Assembly: GCF_030296915.1 (NCBI RefSeq)
Contig: NZ_AP028031.1
Coordinates: 449,001-513,000 of the forward strand
DNA: 64,000 nucleotides
DNA from: Anaerostipes hadrus ATCC 29173 = JCM 17467
Lineage (GTDB): Bacteria > Bacillota > Clostridia > Lachnospirales > Lachnospiraceae
Direction: 5' to 3'
Part shown: positions 9,520-18,366 of the stretch, piece after piece
How positions within the stretch are numbered: position 1 is the stretch's first letter
How the letters are laid out: every line of letters starts with the position of its first letter
Translations under genes and position numbers: made by a program
Notes under the pieces: generated by a model
Databases searched by the model: none
Told to the model about the DNA's origin: nothing
What the model saw: only the letters and a program-made list of their open reading frames with translations

Positions 9520-9945
9520 ATGAGAGATAAATTCAACCAATTCATGCAGGGCAGATACGGAAATGACGATCTGAACCGCTTTTTAATGAAGATTATTTTA
9601 GCAGCATTTGTACTATCACTATTTACAGGAAGAATCGTATTTGGCGGCGTAGTATCACTTAGCCGTATTTTTTATTGGATCGCATTAGCACTTTTGATTT
9701 ATTGCTATATCCGTATGTTTTCAAGAAACATCTATAAACGAGCCGAAGAAAACAGATGGTTCCTGAATAAAACATCCAATATGCGGGGACTCTGGAGCAA
9801 TAGAAAATACAAAGCACAGCAGATGAAGAACTACCATATTTACAAATGTCCAGGATGTGGACAGAAGATCAGAATTCCAAGAGGAAAAGGAAAGATAGAA
9901 GTTCGTTGTCCAAAGTGTCGTACCACATTCGTAAAGAGGAGCTAA
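9520..9945 (+). CDS. Membrane protein with C-terminal zinc ribbon
   Basis: About 141 residues from the ATG at 9520, chosen because AAGGAG lies 9 bases upstream; an in-frame ATG at 9478 has no site. Two hydrophobic helices (residues ~23-42 and ~48-66) are followed by a basic stretch and a CPGC...CPKC zinc ribbon at the end. It is of the kind annotated only as hypothetical in Lachnospiraceae. One base separates it from the DUF5685 gene, and it begins a run of four genes ending in hsp70, so it may be a membrane-linked part of that chaperone set. Function unknown. Confidence 0.7.
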   Translation: MRDKFNQFMQGRYGNDDLNRFLMKIILAAFVLSLFTGRIVFGGVVSLSRIFYWIALALLIYCYIRMFSRNIYKRAEENRWFLNKTSNMRGLWSNRKYKAQQMKNYHIYKCPGCGQKIRIPRGKGKIEVRCPKCRTTFVKRS

Positions 9946-9946
9946 A

Positions 9947-10792
9947 ATGTTTGGGTATATCATTGTCAACAAATCAGAGATGAAATTCCGCGAATTCGAT
10001 GTCTATCACGGATACTATTGTGGTTTGTGCAGAAAATTAAAAGAACATTATGGAAAGTTTGGTCAGATCACACTTTCCTATGATATGGTCTTTGTATTGA
10101 TGACCTTAACCAGTCTTTATGAATTAGAAACAACAAAGAGTATGAAGCGATGTGTCACACATCCATTGCAAAAACATGAGGAAAGAGTAAACAATATCAC
10201 GGATTATGTCGCGCACATGAATATTTTGTTAACTTATTACAAATGTAAAGATGATTGGAATGATGACCGCAAATTAGAGAAGTTGGTATTAGAAAAAATT
10301 TTATACCATAAAAGTGGGTTTTCCAGAAATTTTTATAGGGAAAAATGGAATAAGATCAATGATATATTAGAAAAGCTGTCAGAAGAAGAGAAAAAAGACA
10401 ATCAGGATATCGACCAGATGTCAGGGATGTTTGGAAAGGTCATGGCAGAGATCATGTTGTATCAGGATGATGAGTGGAAAGAACTTCTGAATCAATTTGG
10501 ATTTTTCCTTGGTAAATTCATTTATTTGATGGATGCATATGAAGATATTGAAGATGATCTGAAGAATCACAACTATAATCCACTGAAAAATATATATACA
10601 AAACCGGAATTTGAAGATATGATCCATCAGATTCTAACGATGATGATGGCAGAGTGTTCGAAAGCTTTTGAACAGCTTCCACTGATCGATGATATAGATA
10701 TATTGAGAAATGTCTTATATTCCGGAGTATGGTATCGATACGAACAGGTACGAGAGAAACGAGAAAAAGAAAAGGAAGAAAAGAATGTCTGA
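9947..10792 (+). CDS. DUF5685 family protein
   Basis: A 281-residue soluble, mostly helical protein with the family's opening ([28 protein letters not shown]), in which Tyr/His/Cys residues cluster and resemble a metal or cofactor site. A second conserved block [20 protein letters not shown] resembles the Asp-rich helices of all-helical prenyl-synthase-like folds, but that similarity is only by eye. It overlaps the J-protein start by 8 bases, indicating translational coupling. It is regularly seen beside J-protein/Hsp70 genes in Lachnospiraceae as far as I recall; its role is unknown. Confidence 0.75.
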   Translation: MFGYIIVNKSEMKFREFDVYHGYYCGLCRKLKEHYGKFGQITLSYDMVFVLMTLTSLYELETTKSMKRCVTHPLQKHEERVNNITDYVAHMNILLTYYKCKDDWNDDRKLEKLVLEKILYHKSGFSRNFYREKWNKINDILEKLSEEEKKDNQDIDQMSGMFGKVMAEIMLYQDDEWKELLNQFGFFLGKFIYLMDAYEDIEDDLKNHNYNPLKNIYTKPEFEDMIHQILTMMMAECSKAFEQLPLIDDIDILRNVLYSGVWYRYEQVREKREKEKEEKNV

Positions 10793-11534
10793 TCCATATG
10801 AAATTCTAGGAGTGCAAAGAGGTGCTTCAGAAGAAGAAATAAAAAAAGCATATAAAAGATTAAGCAGAAAATACCATCCAGATGCCAATCTTGATAATCC
10901 AAAGGCAGCTGAGGAGAAATTTAAAGAGCTCCAGCAAGCTTATCAACAGGTTATGAAGGAGAAAACAACCGGATACAGCCAAAGTTCTTATGGTGGATAC
11001 CAGAGTCAGGGGAATCCTTATGGTGGACAAGGGAATCCATATGGAAATCAACAAGGGAATCCGTATGGAGAATGGAATCCATTTGAGGATATTTTTGGAC
11101 AATTTAGTGGTTATTACACAAATGGCGGAGCTCAGCAAAGACAGAAGACAACGACAGGATATGAGAAGGACACGCATTTAAGAGCAGCAGGTAATTATGT
11201 AAGGAATGGTTATTATCAGGAAGCAAGGAATGTTTTAGATGGCATGGAACCAGCCAGAAGAAATGCGAGATGGTACTATTACAGTGCAGCTGCCAATCAA
11301 GGCCTTGGAAATAATGTAACTGCTATGGAACATGCAAAACAGGCAGTTTCCATGGAACCTGATAATTATGAATATCAGATGTTATTACAACAGCTGCAAG
11401 GAAATGGTTCTTGGTATCAGCAAAGACAAAGTACTTATCAGAATCCATATTCCACAGGTGGAGACTGGTGTATGAAGATGTGCATGTTAAATTTGATGTG
11501 CAACTGTTGTCTCGGTGGCAGATACTGGTGTTGA
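10785..11534 (+). CDS. J-domain protein with TPR-like region and Cys-rich tail
   Basis: About 249 residues. The J domain (residues 1-65) has HPD at 31-33, the motif that stimulates Hsp70 ATPase. A Gly/Gln/Tyr/Pro-rich stretch (~68-135) with a repeated GNPYG unit follows, then a TPR-like helical part (~150-215: [20 protein letters not shown], then [13 protein letters not shown]). The end carries six Cys in about 24 residues. It lacks the DnaJ zinc-finger and client-binding domains, so it is a class C J-protein. Start 10785 lies inside the DUF5685 stop region, and the partner hsp70 starts 34 bases downstream. Confidence 0.88.
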   Translation: MSDPYEILGVQRGASEEEIKKAYKRLSRKYHPDANLDNPKAAEEKFKELQQAYQQVMKEKTTGYSQSSYGGYQSQGNPYGGQGNPYGNQQGNPYGEWNPFEDIFGQFSGYYTNGGAQQRQKTTTGYEKDTHLRAAGNYVRNGYYQEARNVLDGMEPARRNARWYYYSAAANQGLGNNVTAMEHAKQAVSMEPDNYEYQMLLQQLQGNGSWYQQRQSTYQNPYSTGGDWCMKMCMLNLMCNCCLGGRYWC

Positions 11535-11568
11535 TCTGTAAAACAACACTGATTTAGGAGGGAAGACT

Positions 11569-13302
11569 ATGAGCAAAGTAATAGGAATAGATTTGGGAAC
11601 AACAAATTCTTGTGTAGCAGTGATGGAAGGTGGAGTACCAGTTGTGATCTCAAATGCAGAAGGTGGAAGAACTACGCCATCGATAGTGGCATTTGCGAAA
11701 AATGGAGAACGACTGGTTGGAGATCCAGCAAAACGACAGGCGGTAACGAATGTAAGTCGTACAGTTGCATCCGTAAAACGTCAGATGGGAACAGATCGTA
11801 AAGTAAAAATTGATGGGAAGAAATATACACCAGAAGAAATTTCAGCGATGATCCTGGCCAAATTAAAAAAGGATGCAGAAAGCTATCTCGGGGAAGAAGT
11901 AACGAGAGCCGTGATTACAGTACCAGCTTATTTTAGCGATGCTCAGAGACAGGCTACAAAGAATGCTGGAAAGATTGCGGGATTAAGTGTGGAACGTATC
12001 ATTAACGAACCGACATCTGCTGCATTGGCGTATGGACTAGACAAATCCGTATCCCAGAAGATCATGGTATATGATCTTGGTGGAGGAACTTTTGACGTTT
12101 CGGTGATCGAGATTGGTGATGGAGTTGTTGAAGTACTGGCAACGGCTGGAAATAATCATCTTGGAGGAGATGATTTTGATCAAAGGATCATGAATTATCT
12201 GATCGGGGAATTTAAAAAAGCAGAAGGGATCGATCTGTCTAAGGATCAGACAGCTGTTCAGAGGATCAAAGAAGAGGCAGAAAAAGCAAAGAAAGAATTA
12301 TCTTCTTCTATGACTGTACAGATTAATCTGCCATTTATTGCAGTAGGGAAAGATGGCCCTAAACATATGGATATCACATTAACCAGATCCAAATTTGAAG
12401 AACTGACTTCAGATTTGATCGATCAGACAGCAGGACCAGTTCATCAGGCGTTATCTGATGCAGGAATCAGTACCAGCGAACTTCATATGGTACTGTTAGT
12501 CGGCGGTTCTACCAGAATGCCAGCAGTTTCAGAGAAAGTAAGACAGTTAACAGGTAAAGAACCAAGCAAGAATATGAATCCAGATGAATGTGTAGCTCTG
12601 GGTGCAGCAATTCAGGGTGGAAAGATTGCAGGAGAAGCAGGGTTAAATGAGATTTTATTAATGGATGTTACACCGTTGTCCTTATCCATTGAGACAGCTG
12701 GAGGCGTTGCAACTAGATTGATCGACCGAAATTCTACAATCCCAACAAGATACAGTCAGATTTTTACGACAGCAGCAAATTTCCAGACAACTGTAGAAAT
12801 CAAAGTTTTGCAGGGAGAGCGTGCGATGGCAAGGGATAACCAGGTCCTTGGAACTTTTAAATTAAAAGGAATCAAGAGAGCCATGCGTGGGGTTCCACAG
12901 ATCGAAGTAACATTTGATATCGATGTCAATGGAATTCTGAATGTATCTGCCAAAGATCTTGCGACAGGAAAAGAACAGTCCATTACGATCACAGCAAGTT
13001 CTAACATGTCAGATAAAGACATAGAACGAGCAATGGAAGATGCTAAGGCATATGAATCCGAAGATCAGGAAAAACGTGATGCGATCGGAAGTTATAATGA
13101 GGGAGAAAATATGCTTTATAAGGGTGAGGCATATTTAGCCCAGCATAAAAAAGAATTATCCAGAGAACAAAGATCAGAGTTGAAATCAGCAATTAGTGAT
13201 CTGAAACATTCGATGAAACGGATCAAACCACAAAATATTACAGAAGAACAAGGCAGAGCGATCAAAGAAGCATCGGAACGTGTAAATCAGTTGATACGAT
13301 AG
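11569..13302 (+). CDS. Accessory Hsp70 chaperone (short DnaK paralogue)
   Basis: A 577-residue Hsp70 with the nucleotide-binding motifs [43 protein letters not shown] and LVGGSTRMP, and a substrate-binding domain starting after [14 protein letters not shown]. It is about 40 residues shorter than typical DnaK (~610-640) because the C-terminal lid is shortened and the disordered tail is missing. No grpE, hrcA or dnaJ adjoin it, so it is probably a second Hsp70 dedicated to the J-protein upstream. Ribosome site AGGAGGG is 8 bases before the ATG. A terminator follows. Confidence 0.9.
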   Translation: MSKVIGIDLGTTNSCVAVMEGGVPVVISNAEGGRTTPSIVAFAKNGERLVGDPAKRQAVTNVSRTVASVKRQMGTDRKVKIDGKKYTPEEISAMILAKLKKDAESYLGEEVTRAVITVPAYFSDAQRQATKNAGKIAGLSVERIINEPTSAALAYGLDKSVSQKIMVYDLGGGTFDVSVIEIGDGVVEVLATAGNNHLGGDDFDQRIMNYLIGEFKKAEGIDLSKDQTAVQRIKEEAEKAKKELSSSMTVQINLPFIAVGKDGPKHMDITLTRSKFEELTSDLIDQTAGPVHQALSDAGISTSELHMVLLVGGSTRMPAVSEKVRQLTGKEPSKNMNPDECVALGAAIQGGKIAGEAGLNEILLMDVTPLSLSIETAGGVATRLIDRNSTIPTRYSQIFTTAANFQTTVEIKVLQGERAMARDNQVLGTFKLKGIKRAMRGVPQIEVTFDIDVNGILNVSAKDLATGKEQSITITASSNMSDKDIERAMEDAKAYESEDQEKRDAIGSYNEGENMLYKGEAYLAQHKKELSREQRSELKSAISDLKHSMKRIKPQNITEEQGRAIKEASERVNQLIR

Positions 13303-13355
13303 GAAAGTGTTTGGACCGATTGTATTAATGGATATGAAAATAGAATAAAAGATAT

Positions 13356-13417
13356 AAAAATGGGAAGATTAATGACTATAAAAGCAGAAAATATAGTGAT
13401 AAATCTTCTCATTTTTT
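13356..13417 (+). terminator. Terminator after hsp70
   Basis: AATGGGAAGATT (ending 13370) pairs with AATCTTCTCATT (from 13402), followed by TTTT. The long AT-rich loop makes it only moderately strong. Confidence 0.6.
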
Positions 13418-13421
13418 ACTA

Positions 13422-13477
13422 TAGACAAATCTATTGTATAGGTGTATGATGCAAATAGTTAGTTAAGACTAACCTAA
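13422..13477 (+). promoter_or_regulatory. Promoter and DtxR/IdeR-like operator of the iron locus
   Basis: TAGACA (13422-13427), 17 bases, TATGAT (13445-13450) form a good sigma-A promoter. Just downstream, TTAGTTAAGACTAACCTAA (13459-13477) matches the classical DtxR/IdeR box (TTAGGTTAGGCTAACCTAA) at 16 of 19 positions and covers the expected start site. Occupation by a metal-loaded repressor would block transcription, so expression under iron limitation is predicted. Confidence 0.8.
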
Positions 13478-13487
13478 GGAGGAATCA

Positions 13488-14099
13488 ATGAGATATCAAG
13501 TAGAATTAAGTCATGTAAAATGGAAAAAATGTATGCAGATGCAGATGGCGATGCATTGTGCACCTGTGCTTGCAGGGCTAAAGCCATCCAATGCAGTAAC
13601 TCTCGACTATATTGACTCAAAAGAATTAATTCAGTCACTTGCGGGAAGTGATATCAAGTGTGGACTGATCTATTCAGGAAATGGTAAATGTCTCTGGCTG
13701 CTGTATCGTGAACAGCAAGTTAACCAGTATCTGATGGATCCAGAAAACCAAAGATTTTTAAAACACTGCGGCTATTCATCCTTTCAGATTCAAAATATCC
13801 TTTATACACTTAAGAATCGTTACAGGCTTTACAAAGCAGGGCAGGCAGATTTTCCACATGAACTTGGCTTAATTCTCGGATATCCATTATGTGATGTGAT
13901 CGGATTTATCAAAAACAATGGACAAAATTGTTTATATTGCAGCTACTGGAAGGTTTACGACAACCTTTCTCAGACGAAAAAGATCTTTGAAGTTTATGAT
14001 AAAGTTCGTTTCCAGATGGTCAAACTTGTGGAATACGGAAAGAGTTTTAAAGAACTCGTCGACATGTACACAAATTATCAGGTACCTAGGTATGCTTAA
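13488..14099 (+). CDS. DUF3793 family protein
   Basis: A 203-residue soluble protein with the family blocks HCAPVLAGLKPSN, a central HCGYS...KNRY stretch, FPHELGLILGYPLCDVIGFI and YWKVY. The family is common in Clostridia and, as here, sits with flavodoxin and iron-uptake genes; its biochemical role is unknown. Conserved Cys/His (CAPVL, HCGY, CLYCSYWK) make metal or haem binding possible but unproven. It is the first gene behind the operator at 13459-13477 and is followed at 54 bases by the flavodoxin gene. Confidence 0.85.
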   Translation: MRYQVELSHVKWKKCMQMQMAMHCAPVLAGLKPSNAVTLDYIDSKELIQSLAGSDIKCGLIYSGNGKCLWLLYREQQVNQYLMDPENQRFLKHCGYSSFQIQNILYTLKNRYRLYKAGQADFPHELGLILGYPLCDVIGFIKNNGQNCLYCSYWKVYDNLSQTKKIFEVYDKVRFQMVKLVEYGKSFKELVDMYTNYQVPRYA

Positions 14100-14153
14100 C
14101 TAAAAATAAAACATTCAAACAAAAAAGAAAGACAATCATTAGGAGGATAAGTC

Positions 14154-14585
14154 ATGAGCGAAGTAATCGTTGCATTTTGGACAGGAACAGGAAATACAGC
14201 AGAAATGGCAGAATATGTTGCAGAGGGAATCAAAGAAGGCGGAGCTGAGGCAAAAGTTGTTTCTGTAGATGATATCAGCGCAGCAGATTTAAAAGATGCA
14301 AAAGCATTTGCACTTGGATGCCCATCTATGGGAGTTGAACAGTTAGAAGAATCAACAATGGAACCATTTGTTGAAGAAGTCTGCGGATTCGCTTCAGGAA
14401 AAACAATCGGATTATTCGGATCTTACGGATGGGGAGACGGAGAATGGATGAGAAACTGGGTAGAGCAGATGGAAGGAGCAGGAGCAACTGTTGTTGGCGG
14501 AGAAGACGCAATCTGTCAGGAAGCTCCAGATGAAGATGCTCAGGATGAATTAAAAGCCATGGGTAAACAGCTGGCAGCAATCTAA
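14154..14585 (+). CDS. Short-chain flavodoxin
   Basis: A 143-residue flavodoxin with the FMN phosphate loop TGTGNT at residues 10-15 and the isoalloxazine-contacting loops GCPSMGVEQLEE and GSYGWGDGEWM. It carries electrons at low potential and commonly replaces ferredoxin when iron is scarce, which agrees with its place behind a DtxR-like box. Ribosome site AGGAGG is 8 bases upstream. Confidence 0.93.
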   Translation: MSEVIVAFWTGTGNTAEMAEYVAEGIKEGGAEAKVVSVDDISAADLKDAKAFALGCPSMGVEQLEESTMEPFVEEVCGFASGKTIGLFGSYGWGDGEWMRNWVEQMEGAGATVVGGEDAICQEAPDEDAQDELKAMGKQLAAI

Positions 14586-14611
14586 TTTATAAATAAAGAA
14601 TAAGAAAATAA

Positions 14612-14644
14612 ACAGCCGGGCGTATGGATCATATGTCCGGCTGT
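14612..14644 (+). repeat. Intercistronic hairpin between flavodoxin and DUF2325 genes
   Basis: ACAGCCGG (14612-14619) pairs with CCGGCTGT (14637-14644). No T-run follows, so it is more likely an mRNA-stability or weak attenuation element than a full terminator. Confidence 0.5.
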
Positions 14645-14686
14645 ATTAAAAACAGCAAGGCAATATCTAGAAGGAGGGAACACAAA

Positions 14687-14974
14687 ATGAGTATTGTAAT
14701 TATTGGAGGACATGACCGCATGGTACGTCAGTATGAAACAATCTGTAAGAAGCATAACTGCAAGGCAAAGATATTTACACAGATGCCATCATGTCTGAAT
14801 AAGAAAATTGGTACCCCGGATTTAGTCGTATTATTTACGAACACAGTTTCACACAAAATGGTACGTTGTGCTGTCAGTGAAGCAAAGAATAAAAATATTG
14901 AAGTAGTAAGAAGTCACTCAAGCAGTCAGGCTGCATTAACAGAAATTTTAGAGCAACGTTGTGAAATTGCATAA
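14687..14974 (+). CDS. DUF2325 family protein
   Basis: About 95 residues from the ATG at 14687, which has AAGGAGG 9 bases upstream; longer in-frame starts overlap the hairpin. MSIVIIGGHDRM at the start and a Rossmann-like alternation of strands and helices fit DUF2325, a small family found near iron and redox genes in Clostridia. Cys at CKKHNCKAK and CLNKK and a final QRCEIA could bind metal; function unknown. It is the last gene before the feo promoter. Confidence 0.8.
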   Translation: MSIVIIGGHDRMVRQYETICKKHNCKAKIFTQMPSCLNKKIGTPDLVVLFTNTVSHKMVRCAVSEAKNKNIEVVRSHSSSQAALTEILEQRCEIA

Positions 14975-14995
14975 CGAAAAAATATAAAAAACCCC

Positions 14996-15077
14996 TTGAC
15001 AGTATTTTGAAGTTAGAATATACTAACAAATTGTAAAAGGAAATTAGTTTACACTAACAAAAGATAGTTACAACTAA
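14996..15077 (+). promoter_or_regulatory. feoA promoter with three DtxR-like operators
   Basis: TTGACA (14996-15001), 17 bases, TATACT (15019-15024) form a near-perfect promoter. Three palindromes of the form TTAG-N6-CTAA follow: 15013-15026 (overlapping the -10), 15044-15057, and 15064-15077 (first half ATAG). Site starts are 31 and 20 bases apart. Tight repression by an iron-loaded DtxR-type regulator is predicted. Confidence 0.85.
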
Positions 15078-15110
15078 CAATGATAGAATAGAGAAAAAGG
15101 GGAAGATATC

Positions 15111-15320
15111 ATGCCTTTAATTATGGTTGGAATTGGAGAAACATGTACAATTCAGAGAATCGGTGGAAGTGAAGAAACAAGAAGATTCTTATCAAACCTC
15201 GGTTTTGTACAGGGAGCAGAAGTAACTGTATTATCAGCAATCGGAGGAAATGTCATTGTGAACATTAAAGACTCCAGAGTTGCAATTAATAAGGATATGG
15301 CTAGACATATTATGGTTTAA
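15111..15320 (+). CDS. feoA: FeoA domain protein (first copy)
   Basis: A 69-residue SH3-like FeoA protein (GETCTIQRIGGSEETRRFLSNLGF, then VTVLSAIGGNVIVNIKDSRVAINKDMARHIMV). FeoA assists the FeoB ferrous-iron transporter in the cytoplasm. It stands alone behind three operators and is followed by a second, rather different feoA, an arrangement usual in Clostridia. Confidence 0.93.
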   Translation: MPLIMVGIGETCTIQRIGGSEETRRFLSNLGFVQGAEVTVLSAIGGNVIVNIKDSRVAINKDMARHIMV

Positions 15321-15431
15321 TATGTTTGTTATATTGCGTTTATAGGAATAAATTGTCACGTAGCGGTTTATTTGATAGATGCTTGATAGATTTGAAGACA
15401 ATGAAATATTGAGAAGAAAGGAGATATGACC

Positions 15432-15656
15432 ATGACTTTAGGAGACGCAGCAGTTGGAAGCACAGTTATAGTTGCAAAGATCGATGGAGACGGTGCTTAC
15501 AAACGTCGTATTATGGATATGGGAATCACAAAAGGAAGCGAAATTTTTATCCGCAAAGTAGCTCCTCTTGGAGATCCTGTTGAAATTACAGTCAGAGGAT
15601 ACGAACTTTCTGTAAGAAAGAATGATGCTCAGTGTGTATTAGTTAAAGAAGCTTAA
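15432..15656 (+). CDS. feoA: FeoA domain protein (second copy)
   Basis: About 74 residues from the ATG at 15432 (AAAGGAG 8 bases upstream; the ATG at 15426 is too close). It has the FeoA pattern LGDAAVGSTVIVAKIDGDGAYKRRIMDMGI...PLGDPVEITVRGYELSVRKNDAQCVLV, which is the more standard FeoA sequence of the two. It probably works with the feoB downstream. Confidence 0.94.
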   Translation: MTLGDAAVGSTVIVAKIDGDGAYKRRIMDMGITKGSEIFIRKVAPLGDPVEITVRGYELSVRKNDAQCVLVKEA

Positions 15657-15666
15657 TACATAAGAG

Positions 15667-15700
15667 TTAGTAGTATCTAATAAAAGTTAGTAATATCTAA
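15667..15700 (+). promoter_or_regulatory. Twin DtxR-like operators upstream of feoB
   Basis: TTAGTAGTATCTAA (15667-15680) and TTAGTAATATCTAA (15687-15700) are two TTAG-N6-CTAA palindromes exactly 20 bases apart, close to two helical turns. No clear promoter is visible next to them; they may regulate an internal promoter or act with the feoA sites. Confidence 0.75.
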
Positions 15701-15757
15701 TATCAAGAAAAGCTATTATTTAATAGGGAAGCAATTCCCCAGGGAGGTAAAAAAGAA

Positions 15758-17944
15758 ATGGCTATTAATATCGCACTTGCGGGTAACCCGAACTGTGGTA
15801 AAACTACCATGTTCAATGCCCTGACAGGAGCTAACCAGTATGTTGGTAACTGGCCAGGTGTTACCGTAGAAAAAAAAGAAGGTAAATTAAAAGGAAAGAG
15901 AAAAGGGGAAGACATCACGATCACTGACCTTCCAGGTATCTATTCTCTTTCACCATATACATTAGAAGAAGTAGTCAGCCGAGACTTCTTACTAAATGAA
16001 AATCCAGATGTTATCATCGACTTAGTTGATGCAACTAACATCGAGAGAAACTTATATCTGACAACACAGCTGATCGAAACTGGTGTACCAGTTGTCATCG
16101 CGTTGAATATGGCAGATTTATTAGAAAAACGTGGGATCAAAATTGATGTGGAACGTCTTTCTATGTTATTAAACTGTCCAATTGTTGAGACATCTGCATT
16201 AAAAGGAAAAGGTCTTGACGAAGTAGTGGAAGAAGCAATCAAAGTTGCGAAGAAGAATACCGTAGATCTGCCAAAAGAGATTTTCTCTAAAGATGTAGAA
16301 GCAGCGATCGCTGAAGTTAAAAATGTACTTCCATCATCTATTTCTGAAGATAAGAGAAGATGGTATGCAGTAAAATTCCTGGAAAATGACAGCAAAGTAG
16401 CAGAAAGCGTAGCACTTTCAGGAAATGGTGCAAAAGTTATAGAAGATAACAGAACAAAGATTGAAAAAGCCGAAGACGATGATATGGAAAGTATCGTAAC
16501 AGATGGACGTTATCAGTTCATTCAGAAGATCGTTTCCACTACAGTGAAGAAGAGCGGAGGAAAATTAACGATTTCTGATAAGATCGACCGTATTGTGACA
16601 AACCGTATCTTAGGTATCCCAATCTTTATCGCGATCATGTTTGTTGTATACTATATTTCTGTAACAACGATCGGTACATTAGTAACAGACTGGACAAATG
16701 ATACATTTGTAGCTGAGATGATCCAGCCAGCCGCTCAAAGCTTCTTAAAAGGAATCGGTGCAAGCGCAGCAATCCAGGATCTGATCGTTAATGGTATCAT
16801 TGGTGGTTTAGGAGCTGTCCTTGGATTCGTTCCTCAGATGGCAATCTTATTCTTATTCCTGTCTATCTTAGAAGACTGTGGATATATGGTACGTATTGCG
16901 TTCGTAATGGACCGTGTATTCCGCCACTTCGGATTATCAGGTAAATCCTTCATTCCATTACTGATTTCTTCAGGATGTGGAATTCCTGGTATCATGGCAT
17001 CTAAGACGATCGAACAAGACAACGACAGACGACTGACAATTATGACAGCAACATTCATTCCATGTGGAGCGAAACTTCCAGTTATCGCTATGATGGGTGG
17101 TGTTATGACAAGTTATGCAACAGGAAGTTATGAAGCAGGTGGATTAATGGCACCATGTATGTACTTCATTGGTATCGTAGCCGTATTAGTTGCAGCAATC
17201 ATCTTAAAGAAGACAAAACCATTCTCTGGAAAGCCAGCTCCATTCGTAATGGAACTTCCACAGTATCATATCCCATCTGCTAAGACAGTATTACTTCATG
17301 TATGGGAAAGATTAAAAGGATTCATCATCAAAGCCGGAACAATCCTGTTCTTAGCTTGTGTTGTTATGTGGTTCTTAAGTGGATATGGATTCGTCAATGG
17401 TTCATTCGGAGCTGTTGAAGATCCAGGAAACAGTTTATTAGCAGTTATCGGTGGAGCAATCGCACCAATCTTTGCACCACTTGGATTTGACAACTGGAAA
17501 GCTGTTGCAGCTTCTTTATCAGGATTCTCAGCAAAAGAGTCTATCGTATCAACAATGGGTGTACTTGCAAACGTAACTGGAGATGCATCAGAAGATGCTG
17601 TCACAGTAGCAGAAGCAGTAAGAACTTGGTTCCCAAGTGCTGTAGCAGCATTTTCATTCTTACTGTTTAACCTGTTAGACTCTCCATGTTTAGCAGCAAT
17701 CTCTACAATGGCAAAAGAAATGCAGTCTAGAAAATGGTTCTGGTTTGCGATTCTTTTCCAGAATATTTTTTCTTATGTTGTAACGCTGATCGTATATCAG
17801 ATCGGTACATTTGCAACAGGTGGAGCATTTACAGTAGGAACAGCAGTAGGTATCGTGTTATTGCTTGTAATGTTATTCCTGCTATTCAGACCAGATCCAT
17901 ACAAAGATCAGAAAGTATATTCAAAGAGATCTGTTCAGGCGTAG
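15758..17944 (+). CDS. feoB: Ferrous iron transporter FeoB
   Basis: A 728-residue inner-membrane Fe(II) transporter. The N-terminal G domain has G1 GNPNCGKT (residues 9-16), G3 DLPG (57-60) and G4 NMAD (117-120). The membrane domain follows from ~290 with the two Gate motifs, the first around SGCGIPGIMASKTIEQ and PCGAKLPVI, the second around GFSAKESIVSTMG and DSPCLAAISTM. Length is usual. It is preceded by two operators and followed by FeoB-associated small genes. Confidence 0.97.
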   Translation: MAINIALAGNPNCGKTTMFNALTGANQYVGNWPGVTVEKKEGKLKGKRKGEDITITDLPGIYSLSPYTLEEVVSRDFLLNENPDVIIDLVDATNIERNLYLTTQLIETGVPVVIALNMADLLEKRGIKIDVERLSMLLNCPIVETSALKGKGLDEVVEEAIKVAKKNTVDLPKEIFSKDVEAAIAEVKNVLPSSISEDKRRWYAVKFLENDSKVAESVALSGNGAKVIEDNRTKIEKAEDDDMESIVTDGRYQFIQKIVSTTVKKSGGKLTISDKIDRIVTNRILGIPIFIAIMFVVYYISVTTIGTLVTDWTNDTFVAEMIQPAAQSFLKGIGASAAIQDLIVNGIIGGLGAVLGFVPQMAILFLFLSILEDCGYMVRIAFVMDRVFRHFGLSGKSFIPLLISSGCGIPGIMASKTIEQDNDRRLTIMTATFIPCGAKLPVIAMMGGVMTSYATGSYEAGGLMAPCMYFIGIVAVLVAAIILKKTKPFSGKPAPFVMELPQYHIPSAKTVLLHVWERLKGFIIKAGTILFLACVVMWFLSGYGFVNGSFGAVEDPGNSLLAVIGGAIAPIFAPLGFDNWKAVAASLSGFSAKESIVSTMGVLANVTGDASEDAVTVAEAVRTWFPSAVAAFSFLLFNLLDSPCLAAISTMAKEMQSRKWFWFAILFQNIFSYVVTLIVYQIGTFATGGAFTVGTAVGIVLLLVMLFLLFRPDPYKDQKVYSKRSVQA

Positions 17945-17963
17945 TCGAAATGGTATATAATAG

Positions 17964-17993
17964 AGGGGCTGGATGTGTAAACATCCGGCTTCT
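17964..17993 (+). repeat. Hairpin after feoB
   Basis: AGGGGCTGGATGT (17964-17976) pairs with ACATCCGGCTTCT (17981-17993), with one or two wobbles. The downstream T-run is weak (TTGCTTAT), so it may only reduce read-through into the small accessory genes. Confidence 0.55.
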
Positions 17994-18043
17994 TGCTTAT
18001 CAAATTTCATATAAAAAAGATATGATATAAAGGAGGGACGATT

Positions 18044-18217
18044 ATGAATCCAGTAAGTATTATCATATTGTTATTGATTATTGCATATTGCGCATTTGTT
18101 ATTTATAAACAGGTGCAGAAGAAGAAACAAGGCGGATGTGGAGGCAACTGTGCAGGCTGCTCAGGATGCAGCAGTTTTCAGGTGAAGGATTCATCAGTCA
18201 AGAAAAAAGGAAGGTAA
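18044..18217 (+). CDS. FeoB-associated Cys-rich membrane protein
   Basis: A 57-residue protein: one membrane helix (residues ~4-21), a Lys-rich turn, then the Cys cluster CGGNCAGCSGC (residues 32-42) and a basic tail. This is the FeoB-associated Cys-rich membrane family, thought to help FeoB or protect newly imported iron; the mechanism is unknown. Start 18044 has AGGAGGG 8 bases upstream. Confidence 0.9.
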   Translation: MNPVSIIILLLIIAYCAFVIYKQVQKKKQGGCGGNCAGCSGCSSFQVKDSSVKKKGR

Positions 18218-18223
18218 TCAGCA

Positions 18224-18340
18224 ATGGGAAATTCAACAGGTTCTATGTTTTATGCATTTGCAATCTTTATTGGATTATATCTTATCGGGGTGATCGGATA
18301 CCAGCTTTATAAACTGATCCGTAAATTACTAAATAAATAA
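18224..18340 (+). CDS. 38-residue single-helix membrane protein
   Basis: A small open frame (MGNSTGSMFYAFAIF..., ending LIRKLLNK) starting 6 bases after the preceding stop, with AAGGAAGG as ribosome site inside the upstream gene's end. It consists of one membrane helix with a basic C-terminus. It lies between two FeoB-associated genes, so a role as a small FeoB subunit is inferred. Not recognised as a named family. Confidence 0.7.
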   Translation: MGNSTGSMFYAFAIFIGLYLIGVIGYQLYKLIRKLLNK

Positions 18341-18366
18341 TGTAAAGTAAAAAGAGGTATCATAAA

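Noticed and set aside
14612..14644. Riboswitch between flavodoxin and DUF2325 genes
   Set aside because: Only one simple hairpin is present, too small for an FMN or other known riboswitch.
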